Origin: Gambelia wislizenii
Lineage: Eukaryota; Chordata; Lepidosauria; Squamata; Crotaphytidae
Length of the DNA stretch: 64,000 bases
Direction of reading: 5' to 3'
NCBI GenBank assembly: GCA_030847615.1
Contig: JAUMIR010000002.1
Coordinates: 201,235,809-201,299,808, forward strand
Below the pieces are notes generated by a model that was not told the DNA's origin, did not search any database, and worked only from the letters and a program-made list of their open reading frames with translations. The first letter of the stretch is position 1. Every line of letters starts with the position of its first letter. Below are positions 43,240 to 53,560 of the stretch, piece by piece. Both the position numbers and the translations under genes were made by a program.

Positions 43240-45570
43240 CCTGCAAGCCCTGGCTCCCCTTTCCACTTGGTTATTGTGGTAACATGTCAACTGCCAAATG
43301 GCACCTGTTTCTACAAGACAGTAAAAAACATTGTGGATGTTACAATGTGCAATTAATTTCTTGCTTGACTTCTGTCATAAATATTCTGAAAGAGCCGAGT
43401 GTGAAATCAGACATGGAGCCAACATTCTGTCTATATGGCTGAGGTCTGAATAGACGATAATTCAGAGCCCTTTCTGTGACATTTAGGCCCAGCACTGCAC
43501 AGCTTAGAAGAAACAATTTCACGTCCAAAGTCCAGAAATAAACCTGGCAGAGCCTACCACTGCAGATCTATAGCATGAAGCTGCTCTTTCAGAAGGAAAG
43601 CATCCAAAGGCTTTTCCTTCGTCATCTCTTGATGCCCGCTAGAGGAGATTCAGTTACAGTAAATACACAAGGTGCCTGAGTTACACAGAGACACACAATG
43701 AAGTAAGCATAAAAGCAACAATTTGAACATAAAAGGCAAAACCCAAAGGACTGTGCCACTATTTCCACATCTCCAAGGAAACTTTGGACATTTGTCTCTT
43801 GAACAAAACAACAACACACTGCAAAGCACAAAGGCACTTTTGAAACTCAAGAGGGCTTTGAAAAGTAGATTTTAAATGGCATGGGTAGTTTAAAAAAAAT
43901 ATCCTACCATATCTGCCTTGGAGTCCCTAAATTTCCTCTTTGGATTCCAGTCAGAGTAACCTACCCCTAAAAAAATACTTTTGTAAATACCCGGAGTTGT
44001 ATTATCATCACACGAAAGGGCTTGCTGCTTACACTTCCATTGCAGCAAGAAGAATACAATTTGTCTTTTTCCACATCCTGCAGATTCTTACCCAATTTAC
44101 AAAGAAAAACTTCTTCCAGCACTCACTGAATGATGTGTCATTTCCTATACATGTTTCTAAAACCTCTCTTCAAGAGTTCCTGCTTGTGAATTTGCAGTAA
44201 AGGTTATCTGAGGTCCGTCTCTCTACAACCCAAAGAATTATGCTCACAGAAATTCAATCTGCAAAATGCCCAAGTAGGCAGACTGTTAAATCAATGGCTA
44301 ATGCTAATCAGAAATATGTTTTCACCCCCTAGGGAAAAAAAAAATTGTTTTGCATCATCCTTTGCTGCCACAAGAAGCTGAACAATGCAAGTACTAATAA
44401 GCTAACAAATGTCTAAATCCACTGTCTGAGCTCTTGCTTTTGTTAGGAGAAGCTGTTTCAAACCAGGAGAGAGCACAGTTTCCCCAGAAACAAATCAGTG
44501 GCTTTCTCCCATGTACAGTCTGCCTGATAGTTCAATTGTTAGCATTGCTGTCTTGCTCATGGAATCTAGTTCCAAAAGCCAGCTCTCCACAGTGCATTTA
44601 TCAAGTTTGTATGTGTTGCATCTTATTGTTTGATATGGATAGATATTTTCCAGGGAAAGCAGATCTGCATTTATATCTGCATCTAAATATATATGACCTC
44701 TGGACAGCTTTACTAAAGATAAACAAAGGCAGTTGGTACCCACATAGCATGGCAGCCTTCAAGGAGGAGCCCTTTATGAAAATTCCTTCCTGTCAAACAT
44801 GGCCATTTTATTGGAAGAGATATTCCATTTGGTTCCCATGGAAACTTGTAGCCATCCATGCATACACATACTCTCAGCCAGCTGTTCCTTCCTATCCCGC
44901 AGCCATTCTGCCTCACAGTAACTCAGGCAGAAACCCCACTACTAAAGGGTTCGCTATGTACATAGTACATGCATAACCTTTGACATTCACCAGATCTTCA
45001 ACTACAGTGTGATTAACAGGGTACCTGGCTTCTGTCCCTTATTTTAACATGGTCATGTGTCTGCCATGAAAGGCAATCCTACTGCCAAACTTCTTTCAAC
45101 CAGTTATTTTGCCACCGCATCCTCTAGCCACATGAAGTCTTCCAAGAGAGATGTTGCACCTATAAAATCCCATCTGACTTTTACAGAATCCAGTTCTGTT
45201 CTTTTCCCATTGTCTCTAGCAGCAGTTCTGTGACAAACTGTCAAAACAATAGAATACAGAGTAGATCTACACCCTTTGTAATGTGGCAATTGAGGGGTGC
45301 TTCTGAGTGGCACACAGATTCCAACAGTGGAAAGTGCCTGGTTATCTTCTTGCGGACCCAGACCGTATCACCTTGCACCCCTCTGCAAAGAAGACTTACA
45401 CGCTTGAAGTAGTATAACAAATGTATTGGTTACATATTCAGAAACATTGGTTAAATACAGGTTAGTAGATAAACATTGTTGGTGATAAATTGGCCACAAC
45501 TTGTTGCTAAATGGTTGGCAATTATGCATGAGTTGTGATCCCATCATTGACCCAACCATGTTGGTCAATG
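43240..45570. other. Intron 1 sequence, nothing recognised
   Basis: No coding sequence or clear dispersed repeat was recognised on either strand. The open frame at 44434-44976 has no family features and an unremarkable composition. Confidence 0.4.
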
Positions 45571-45576
45571 GCCGCT

Positions 45577-46163
45577 TGTTGGACGCTTCCGACTCTTACA
45601 GAGGAGAGAGATGATGGCCAAGCCAACCCGCCTGACTCCCTCTCCTCCCCTGCAAACAAGGTAACCATTAATAAATGGGGGGATCTCTGTGAACTTGAAC
45701 TTGGACTTAAAATTGATGGAGACCCTCTCCCCTACCCATGATCATGACCCATGCCTTCTGCTACAAGATGTGACAAGGTAATAAAGCAACAAAGGGAGGG
45801 TGGGTGGGTCTTCGGCTCACTTGGAGCCAAATGCCGAGGGAGTTGCGAAGAAGCCGTCTTATATAGGCTCAATTGCAGGCCTCTCGATGTCCTCCAGCTG
45901 CGCCAGATGCGAGGATGACCTGGCCCGTTTCCCCAAGGAGAGCCAATCAGGGCCCACCCCGATTGGCTCCCGCTTCCCCCGCCCCTTCCGGCCACAATGC
46001 ATGCCAGGAAGATGATGGGGTAAAGATGGCGGCCCCCATGGCGACCGACCATGCGGTCACTGGAAAGAAGGGGGGCCGCCCAGCGGAGGCTCACTATGGG
46101 GGCACTGGCCAGGCCGCAAACAAGCCCGCTGGCAAGCGGTGAACCCCCTTCCAATCCCACACC
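45577..46163 (-). promoter_or_regulatory. Promoter-like CpG-rich island, possible solo LTR
   Basis: On the minus strand a normal Pol II promoter order appears: GGGGCGGGG GC box (about 45974-45984), AGCCAATCGG CCAAT box (about 45957-45968), TGATTGGCT second CCAAT (about 45942-45950), then TATATAAG (about 45858-45866). Transcription would start near 45830. The block is bounded by TGTGAGG (46163) and ...TCCAACA (45577), compatible with a TG...CA LTR of 587 bp. However, no polyadenylation signal, target duplication or primer site was found. It may instead be an alternative SLC16A3 promoter. Confidence 0.35.
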
Positions 46164-46309
46164 TCACACTATTATGTTGTTTATTTTTTGATCAGTGGCT
46201 CTACAAAGCACAAAACACACTCTGCATAAGGAAAACAACAGGCCTGTGGCACCTTAAATATTAACATTTTTATTATTACACCACGAGCTTTCATTTCTTA
46301 CCAAAAGCC

Positions 46310-46476
46310 AAAATGACCATTAACTGAGGCTATTTTACTTTGGACACATCATGAGAAAATAGGACTCAATGGAAAAGACAATAAAGCGGGAGGCAGTAGG
46401 AAAAGAGGAAGACTGCATCACAGATGGATTCATTCAATCAAGGAAGTCACAGTCCTCAGTTTGCAAAACCTGAGTA
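46310..46476 (+). mobile_element. BovB/RTE 3' fragment, left part
   Basis: TAACTGAGGCTATTTTACTTTGG to AAAACCTGAGTA is a BovB-type 3' segment, interrupted by the Penelope-like palindrome. It resumes at 47586. Confidence 0.7.
46465..46476 (+). repeat. 12-bp target-site duplication (left) of the Penelope-like insertion
   Basis: AAAACCTGAGTA is repeated at 47586-47597, at the two edges of the palindromic insert. Confidence 0.8.
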
Positions 46477-46570
46477 GGGCTGTGAAGTCGAAGGCTTTCA
46501 TGGCCGGCATCCATAGGTTTTCTGTGGGTTTTTTCCAGGCTGTGAGGCCGTGTTCTGGAAGAGTTTATTT

Positions 46571-46606
46571 CTGACGTTTTGCCTGCATCTCTGGCTGGCA
46601 TCTTCA
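46571..46606 (-). ncRNA. Degenerate hammerhead-ribozyme-like motif, left arm
   Basis: Minus strand: CTGAAGA, then a GCCAGCC...GCAGGC stem II, then AAAAC and GTCAG. This follows the hammerhead layout CUGANGA-stem II-GAAA-stem III-GUC reported in Penelope-like elements, but the conserved GAAA is AAAA, so self-cleavage is doubtful. Confidence 0.45.
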
Positions 46607-47497
46607 GAGAATGGTTGGGTAGGGGTGTGTGGGGTTTATATACTGTGAGTCCCTGTTGGCGAGGATATATAAATTTGTGTATTTGAATGGCTAGTTCCTG
46701 GGGGGAGATATGCAAGGAGGATTAGTGTCTGTTTGGCTAATGGCCCACTATCTGCTGGAAATCCCCTTGTCCCTGGGTGGAGTTCATTTGCATGTACTGA
46801 GTTTTGATTTTGGTGTTTTTCAGGACTAGTAGCCAAACTTTGTTTACTTTAAGGGGTTCTTCTTTCTTGTTGAAGTTGTCAGGGGTTTGTGGATTTCAAT
46901 AGCTTCTCTGTGCATTCTGACATGATAGTTGTTGGCCTGGTCCAGAATGTTGGTGTTTTTAAATAACATTTTGTGTCCAGGTTGGTTGATAACATGTTAT
47001 ACTACTGCTGATTTTTCTGGCTGGCCCAGTCTGCACCACTAAACACAGTGTGCAAACACAAATCAAGGAATGTGAGAGACACTGCTGACTGGGCCAGCAA
47101 GAAAAATCAGCAGTAGCAGAACATGTTATCAACCAACCTGGACACAAAATGTTATTTAAAAACACCAAAATTCTGGACCAGGCCAATAACTATCATGTCA
47201 GAATGCACAAGAAGCTATTGAAATCGACAAACACCTAGAAAGAAGAAACCCTTAAAGTAAACAAAGTTTGGCTACCAGTCTTGAAAAACACCAAAATCAA
47301 AACTCAACACATGTAAATGAACTCCACCCAGGGACAGGGGGATTTCCAGCAGATAATGGGTCATTAGCCAAACAGACACTAATCCTTCTTGCATATCTCC
47401 CCCCCAGGAACTAGCCATTCAAATACACAAATTTATATATCCTCTCCAACAGAGACTCACAGTATATAAACCCCACACATCCCTACCCAACCATTCT

Positions 47498-47534
47498 CTG
47501 AAGATGCCCGCCAGAGATGCAGGCAAAACATCAG
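47498..47534 (+). ncRNA. Degenerate hammerhead-ribozyme-like motif, right arm
   Basis: Plus strand: CTGAAGA, GCCCGCC...GCAGGC, AAAAC, ATCAG. It shares the AAAA change with the left arm and additionally has AUC in place of GUC at the cleavage triplet. Confidence 0.42.
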
Positions 47535-47585
47535 AAATAAACTCTTCCAGAACATGGCCTCACAGCCTGGAAAAAAAACCCACAG

Positions 47586-47690
47586 AAAACCTGAGTACCA
47601 CTGTTGATGACTGAGGTTCATGGAGGTCTCTCATTTAGAGGGTCACTATAAATTAAAGTTGACTTGACAGCAAATAACAACATGAGCCTT
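47586..47690 (+). mobile_element. BovB/RTE 3' tail, right part
   Basis: AAAACCTGAGTACCACTG, GTTGATGACTGAGG, GGAGGTCTCTCATT and AGTTGACTTGACAGCA complete the BovB tail begun at 46310. Confidence 0.7.
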
Positions 47691-47904
47691 CATTAATAAT
47701 AACTCACTTCATCTGAAGCAAGAAGTGTTATCCTGAATTTGAGATATATAGGCACAGTGCACATGGCTAGAAGAGTGCCCAAAACCTACTGTCTAGTTGA
47801 GAAGTACAGTACTAACTGCAAAAAATCTATTACACCCATTTTGAATTATTTCTCTTTGTTTCTAACTTGTTTTCAAACCCAGTGCAGACTGCTAGCTTTA
47901 ATTG

Positions 47905-47990
47905 AGGGGTGGGGAATGCAACTCCCAGTACTCCTTATCATTGCCTAATGGGAGCTGCAGTACAAAAAGTATCTGGTGTGCCACATATTT
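47905..47990. repeat. MITE fragment
   Basis: GGGGAATGCAACTCCCAGTAC to ATGGGAGCTGCAGTAC is a short copy of the palindromic MITE family seen at 56240. Confidence 0.4.
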
Positions 47991-47994
47991 CCCA

Positions 47995-48445
47995 TTCCTG
48001 TTTAACTTCAGAGAGTTAAATGGTCTGGGTCCAGGATGCCTCAGGGAATACACACAGAAAAGTCATGAGGAGAGACACTGCTTTTAGTGCCCTAGCTTTC
48101 AGAAGTGAGGCTGGTGAATACTGGGAGCAGAGCCTCCTCAGTCCTAGCCACACACTTGGTGGACCTTGCTCCCTATTTAGTTTTGCCTGCCTTGTTTTCA
48201 ACACTTTTAGGGAAAATAATGTTAAAGGCCTTTTATGTTGGTGAACGTTGAGATGCTCTATGCTAATTGTATCTGTTATTGTATCCTGATAATTCATTCT
48301 ACTATTATTGACAGTTGTGGTTGTTCTATTTTTAGAGCTAACATGTGTTGCAGCATAACAGTTATATGGATTTTGTGGGCCACCTTGATTAAGGTCCTGT
48401 TTTCAGCCAGAGGTAGGAGATATACATTTGTAAAGAAGGGGAGAG
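47995..48445 (+). mobile_element. L2-like LINE 3' fragment
   Basis: Degenerate C-terminal text (GGTCTGGGTCCAGGATGCC, CTGGTGAATACTGGGAGCAG) followed by a T-rich 3' UTR with TTTTGTGGGCCACCTTG and AGATATACATTTG near its end, the pattern of squamate L2 3' ends. Confidence 0.5.
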
Positions 48446-49301
48446 ATGGAGGCAGAGTGGGATACAGGGAAATGTTCTGCTGGCATCAGCTACAGCCTCT
48501 GGATTTTGACCTTTAACTCACTGCACTTTTTCTATTTTATTACCCACCTTCTTTTTTTAAAATGGTCCCTTCTGTACTCATTCTACTTGGCTCCTTTTCA
48601 AGGTTGACATTTTAAAATGTAAAATATTCTTTACTTCCCCCACCCCCGCTTCATACAGTCAGCTCATTCTTCCTTCATCTCCCTTATCTTCAGACTCATA
48701 TTCCCCTCTTCTTTCTCTTCCAATGTGACAATGAATGCCTTCTGTGCCTAAGAAGGAAGCCTTACCCCAGAATTCTTGTAATCTGGCAGCAATCTCTATC
48801 TTTTTCCATACCTCCACATTTCACCTCACATAAACTTGTTTTTTCCTTCTCTGCTACATAGTATCTTGCCCAAGGCTGGTATATGAGCAAGTGAGTGAAT
48901 CTGAGTAATATAGGATCTAATTAAATATATTAAAACTTAATGATTAAAATAAAAATGGGTTTTAAATTACCTTGTGGGTGTTTGGGGAAGAACACTGGTG
49001 CCATTTTCCAGTTAAGGCTAATCCCAATCTCTGAGCACAAGCCACTATTACACAAACAGGTATATGAAGAAATGATTCCCAATTGTTCCTCGCCAGTCTA
49101 GAGCTTAGAAAAGTTACTTTTGTGGATGAAAATTCCCAGCTGGGGGATTCTCAAAGCTGTAATCCAAAAAAAGTAATGATTCCAAGATGTGACTAATTTA
49201 ATAGCTTTACTGACAGAATAAAGCTATTACACAGTACATTTTTTAAAACTAAACAAAGGTGGAAGAAATAGAAACTCCATGTGTGCGTACGTGCCTCCCA
49301 G

Positions 49302-50018
49302 GGCTCATCTACACTGGCCGCTAAAATTGTGGGCTGGCATTATGTACCGGATTGGCCATGGATTGACTACGATGGTGGCCACAAGCACCAGGCCAAATCT
49401 GGTTCAATGGCCATCATTGTCCACACAGGCCAGCCAAGCCAACACTGACTGCATCAGCCCTGCTGGCCCATCCACTGTTTTCCGAGCTGCCCCCGCCGCC
49501 ACCTCACCAGCCAAGCAGCTTCCTGCAAGATCCTGGCTGGCTTTGTTGCTTCTGCTCAGGTCAGAATAGGACACCCAGGCATGTGATCAACAAGGAGGGG
49601 GTTGCTCTGCCCACTCCTCATTGATTGCATGGGTACCCCATTCTGACATCAGCAGAAGTGACAATGCTAGCCAGGCTCTCACAGGGACTGTCCAGATGGC
49701 AGCAGCGGCTCCAATGGAGATCCATCCCCTTCCCTGCATTGTTCAGCACAGGGTAAGGCCGATGATGCTGTGTTGGCATGTGAACTGGATTGGACCAAAT
49801 CAGACCCAATCCAGCTATCCAGGCAGCAAAAGGACCCAAGGTCACTCTGGAGTTTCTGGGAAACCCTGGAGTTTTCCCTGACTTTGCTTAGTTCAGAGCA
49901 AAGTCAGGTTAAGGGGGGGAAATATGGTTCCCTCCCTGAAAGTAGTCACACATCATCTGGACTGCCAGCACCAGATAGGGGATGAGTCTGCATTCCCGCA
50001 CCTCCATGTAGACAAGCC
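49302..50018. repeat. MITE-like element with GGGCTCATCTACA ends
   Basis: Left GGGCTCATCTACACTGG; the right end read inward is GGCTTGTCTACATGGAGG. Same ends as 18648-19131. The interior is noncoding, GC-moderate and not obviously repetitive. Confidence 0.4.
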
Positions 50019-50019
50019 A

Positions 50020-50165
50020 CAAATCACCTGTTGACCTATGGTGACCCCATTAATTTCATAGGGTTTTCTTAGGCAAGGAATACTCAGAGGTGGTTTTGCC
50101 AGTTCCTTCCTCTAAAATATAGCCAACAGCACCTGGCATTCATCGGCTATCTCCCAAACTCCATA
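50020..50165 (-). mobile_element. 5S-rRNA-derived SINE, partial
   Basis: Shares the body (TTCATAGGGTTTTCTTAGG, AGGTGGTTTTGCCAGTTCC) and the start of the 5S part (AGCACCTGGCATTCATC) with the SINEs at 38070 and 59545. The 5S head is truncated. Confidence 0.6.
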
Positions 50166-50724
50166 GGGACTTCTAAATCCCATTGAGTTCCATGGAACTT
50201 ACCTGAGGCAAGTGTACACAGTACAGATCTGTTGTAACATGCTGGGGATGGGGTGTGGAAGCATCATTTATTTTGCCCTGTTTTACATATCTTCCATAGA
50301 GTTTGGCAAGCAGCATTTTCTCTCTCTCCCCATTGTACAATGGGACTGAGGCAGCTACCGCCTCAAGGTCACCCAAAAAAGCAATACAGTCCAGTGGACA
50401 TTTAAACCCACATCCCTCAACAAGTCCAGCATTCAATCAACTATCCCACACTTATCTTTTTTATTCTGTGGAGCTGTGATGTTATTACGCAGTGAGACAC
50501 AGTGACAGCGATCATTTAAAAGCAAGAAAGGTTATATAATCCCTATGTTCTCTAGTGACCAGCACACTACTGGCACGAAAGAAAGGTCCAATAATAGGAA
50601 CAACAGGAGGGAGCTGTTTTTAAATGTTATTACTTCTGCTGGCTAGATAAGCGTGAGAAGTCATGAGAGCTGACATGAACTAAGAGTGGAGCAAGCACTA
50701 CAGTTGCCAGACTGGGATACACAA

Positions 50725-51166
50725 AAAAGCCAAAATGATTAAACTGAGGTTGTATCTGAAGATAACATGACCCCTTGGAAAAGATGATAGCTTAAGGTTG
50801 CAAGGGTGAAAACCAGAGATGGCTTCTCTACTTCTGATTACAGTGTAGAAGAGGGAATTTCAGCAAGTGTTGCTCATTACCTGGTTGCCTGATAAGCAGC
50901 ACCTGTTTAAATTCCTTCTTCTACACAACCATTAAAGGTACAGGAGTCCTCTCCCGTTTTTATTCTAGCAGCTCTATGGTGATGCTTGATAAAGTGGGAG
51001 GCAGCAGGAAAAGAGGAAGATCCCATTACAAGCGAATAGAGTCAATCAAAGAAGCCACGGCCCTGAGACTGCAAGACCTGAGCGGGGGCTGTTGATGACA
51101 AGGTGTCTCATTCATAGGGCCGCCACGAAACGAAACCGACTCGAGGGCAACTAGCGACAATAACCA
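50725..51166 (+). mobile_element. BovB/RTE 3' fragment with an internal insertion
   Basis: BovB wording at 50725-50795 (AAATGATTAAACTGAGG) and 50980-51166 (GTGGGAGGCAGCAGGAAAAG, CAAGACCTGAGCGGG, TCATTCATAGGGCCGCCACG). The intervening 50796-50980 is foreign noncoding sequence of unknown type. Confidence 0.65.
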
Positions 51167-51624
51167 AAAGATTAGGCGATGGCGAAGGCTTTGCATTTCT
51201 GTGCCAAGCCGCGCAGGCGGGAAGGCGAGCCCAGCGAGCTGGCTCCTGGGTGGACCTCGTGGCAGGGAATCGGGAATCCGGGCCAGCAAATGAAAGGGGG
51301 CGGGGGGCGGGTTTCCCAACGAAGACGGGGAGACGACGCGGCCAATGGGGAGCCCTCCTCCTACGCCTGGACCCCTCCCGAGCGCGCCCTCAAGCCCAGG
51401 CGGGCGCGGAAGCGCGCACGGAGGACGGAGCACTTGGGGACGCCTCTCCGCATGCAGACGTGAAGGACGTGACAAGAGGCGGGGAGGGGAGGGGCCGCCG
51501 CTGCTACCGCAATTTACGGGAGAGCCACGCGCTCACCTCGTGGTCGAGTCGAGTTACCCTAATATTGAGAAGGAGGCAGAAAGATTCCGCGACCGCCGCC
51601 CCTCCATCTGTGCCTCAAAACCAG

Positions 51625-51850
51625 AGCACCTTAACCAGGGTTCCCTGGAAGCCTAGGGTTCCACGAGAGATTGCTAGCGTTCCTCCAGATATTGAGATTG
51701 GGGGGGAGGAATTATTATTATTATTATTATTATTATTGGAGCTATAGATATAATAATGTTTAGGCAGGGGTTCCCTGAGACCTGGAAATGATTTCAAGGG
51801 TTCCACCAGGGTAAAAAAAAAAAAAAGGTTGAGAAAGGCTGCTCCCGAGG
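51625..51850. repeat. Palindromic MITE (CAGGGGTTCC family) with TTA microsatellite
   Basis: Left GGTTCCCTGGAAGCC and GGGTTCCACGAGAG face right GGGGTTCCCTGAGACC and CAAGGGTTCCACCAGGGT, a common vertebrate palindromic repeat. An ATT run lies at about 51712-51737 and an A tract at about 51813. Confidence 0.45.
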
Positions 51851-52878
51851 AAGCTTCATGCCCTAGGAGACAAATCAACACACATGTTCGCCTCCTACGC
51901 CGATTTTATAGTATAACTTCAATGGAGAGCGCAATAACTGTTTCGGATTTGCGGGAGCAAGCAAGCACCCAAGAGCAAAGTTTGGACAGACTGGAACTTT
52001 GAACTTTTTTTAAAAATCAACAGCCATCTCACTGACTTTCAGGAATGCTTAAAAGCCTGGTCTTCATCGAGACTGTTACCGGCCCTGGAGTTTTATATTC
52101 CTAGTATAGAAACTCCATATAATATGAACAGCTCTCTTTCTCTTTTCCCTGCCGCTCCTTATATTTAAATGGCTGGAGTAAAGAAGTGAGAGAAATTATT
52201 CCTCTCCCTCCTCGTTCAGGGCTCACCGACAGAAATCCAGGCAGAATGAACTCCCAAAGTTTCTTAGGGGGACACGCTGAGGAGCTGCAGCCGCCCAACG
52301 CTGTGACTTGATCTAATAAAACGGCCTCACTCGCATCCTATAGGAATCCATCCCGGAGAAAAGAAGAAGAGGCGAAGACGGGACTCACGGGGGTTATGAG
52401 CGACGCTCCATCTCTCTGAGGGGAGAGAAGGGACCTCAGGCTGGGTATGGCTTACCCTCGCCCGACCCCCAAAATCCCTCCGCTTTGGTCCAGCGACGAG
52501 GCTGACCCGCTTTCCCTGGAAACACACACACACACCCTGGCAGTGGCCGCAGTTCCAACTTCCCATTCCATAGAATACGCCGAAGAACAGCACCCAAACT
52601 GTCGCTCTCGGCGGCGCCTGGGTTTGTTTGTTTTTCCAACGACGGGGCGGCAACCGCGGCTTTGGCGCTCCCCTCCACCCGAGCCGGCTCTCCGGGACCC
52701 CCCTCCCCGCGTTGTTTATAAATGGACCGACTAAACGACGAGCCAAGGTGACCAAACCTTTGTGAAGAAAAGCTTTGTGAGAGGAGCGAGGAAGGCATGG
52801 CCGACCGGAATTGGGGAGGGAGCGCGCGCAAAACCTTGGAAGCAGGTGAAGGCGCGCCTGAGGGGACACTGTAACAAG

Positions 52879-52893
52879 ACCCACACACACAAA

Positions 52894-52932
<39 letters not shown>
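52879..52932 (+). repeat. CA microsatellite
   Basis: An almost pure (CA)n run. It creates spurious Cys-Val repeat frames on the opposite strand. It sits inside the candidate promoter region. Confidence 0.95.
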
Positions 52933-52935
<3 letters not shown>

Positions 52936-53323
52936 TTTTCCTTTCCTGTAATTCGAAGAGAAAAGGCTACTCCGGCCAAAAAAAAAAAAAAGACGATTTA
53001 ACATACTCTTTCCTCTTGTCTGTCTCACACAGACATCCTCTACAAGTAGTGACGCGCCACAGGATAAAAAAAGAAAACATCGCTAGGAGCATCCTCTCTC
53101 CCCTCTCTTTTCCTCTCACATACGCGTTCTACTCTGGCGCCTTTCCTCGGAGTTGGACCAAAAAAAAAAAAAAAAGCAGCGAGGGGAGTTTGTGGCGATT
53201 AGCAAGCCAGTCACCTGCATTAAAATAAAATAAAATAACCCCGCCAAGCCTGGTTCCTGGAGGTCCCAAGTTTCCTCCCTGTCGACCACATCTCCTCTCG
53301 CAGACCAGCACAGGCAGCCTTAC

Positions 53324-53480
53324 CTAAGCCAAAGAGAAAGGAGCGCAGCCTCCCGAAGCCTGCTTCTGCCCCCCAGGCCGCCGTTGCCTCAGAAACCGAG
53401 GGAGGCGCAAGAAGGCATTCGGGTGGATGTTGACTCAGTTGTGAATGTCTCGCTGGCTTTCCTTGACATCATCTCTCACT
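53324..53480 (-). other. SLC16A3: Candidate untranslated exon 1 of SLC16A3
   Basis: The minus-strand segment ends CTTTCTCTTTGGCTTAG before GTAAGGC, a strong donor. It has no conserved ORF and sits at the upstream edge of the CpG-rich block. The 5' boundary is unknown; 53480 is a guess. Confidence 0.4.
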
Positions 53481-53560
53481 ATAAAAATTGAACCCACAAA
53501 CGGCACGAACCAGCTCAGACTTCCTGCTTTCAGAAACGGAAGTGCGCTCTCTCAGAGCCC

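Larger units (their letters stand above)
46477..47585. mobile_element. Penelope-like retroelement insertion forming a large palindrome
   Basis: Two copies of a Penelope-like 3' segment face each other: the left arm (about 46495-47030) reads on the minus strand and the right arm (about 47080-47585) on the plus strand, with only a short spacer. Each arm encodes the Penelope C-terminus, with a right-arm frame giving INQPGHKMLFKNTKILDQA. Both carry the pseudo-LTR segment with a hammerhead-like core (46571-46606 minus, 47498-47534 plus). The right arm stops at CCACAGAAAACC, while the left continues into ATGGATGCCGGCC. A 12-bp duplication flanks it. No intact reverse transcriptase is present. Confidence 0.82.
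51120..53560 (-). promoter_or_regulatory. SLC16A3: CpG-rich promoter region of SLC16A3
   Basis: Two GC/CpG-dense blocks (about 51120-51600 and 52330-53550) lie upstream of coding exon 2, where a housekeeping-type promoter is expected. Minus-strand donor consensus sites occur at 53322-53323 (CTTAG|GTAAGG), 52454-52455 (CGAGG|GTAAGC), 52387-52388 (GTGAGT) and 51535-51536 (ACGAG|GTGAGC), so alternative noncoding first exons are possible, as known for human SLC16A3. Paired ACGTG cores at 51458-51462 and 51467-51471 resemble hypoxia response elements, and TGACTCA at 53431-53437 is an AP-1 consensus. These site calls are motif matches only. Confidence 0.55.

Noticed and set aside
44434..44976. 180-residue open frame in intron 1
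   Set aside because: No motif, no conserved splice context, and composition like the surrounding intron; most likely chance.
45732..46160. 142-residue minus-strand frame in the promoter-like island
   Set aside because: Explained by CpG richness; it overlaps GC, CCAAT and TATA boxes and has no domain.
51250..51747. 165-residue frame in the GC-rich block
   Set aside because: High GC suppresses stop codons; the frame is Arg/Pro/Ala-biased, runs into a TTA microsatellite, and has no recognisable domain.
52327..52932. Long minus-strand frame beginning with Cys-Val repeats
   Set aside because: The Cys-Val run is the complement of a CA microsatellite and the rest is CpG-island sequence without conserved protein features.
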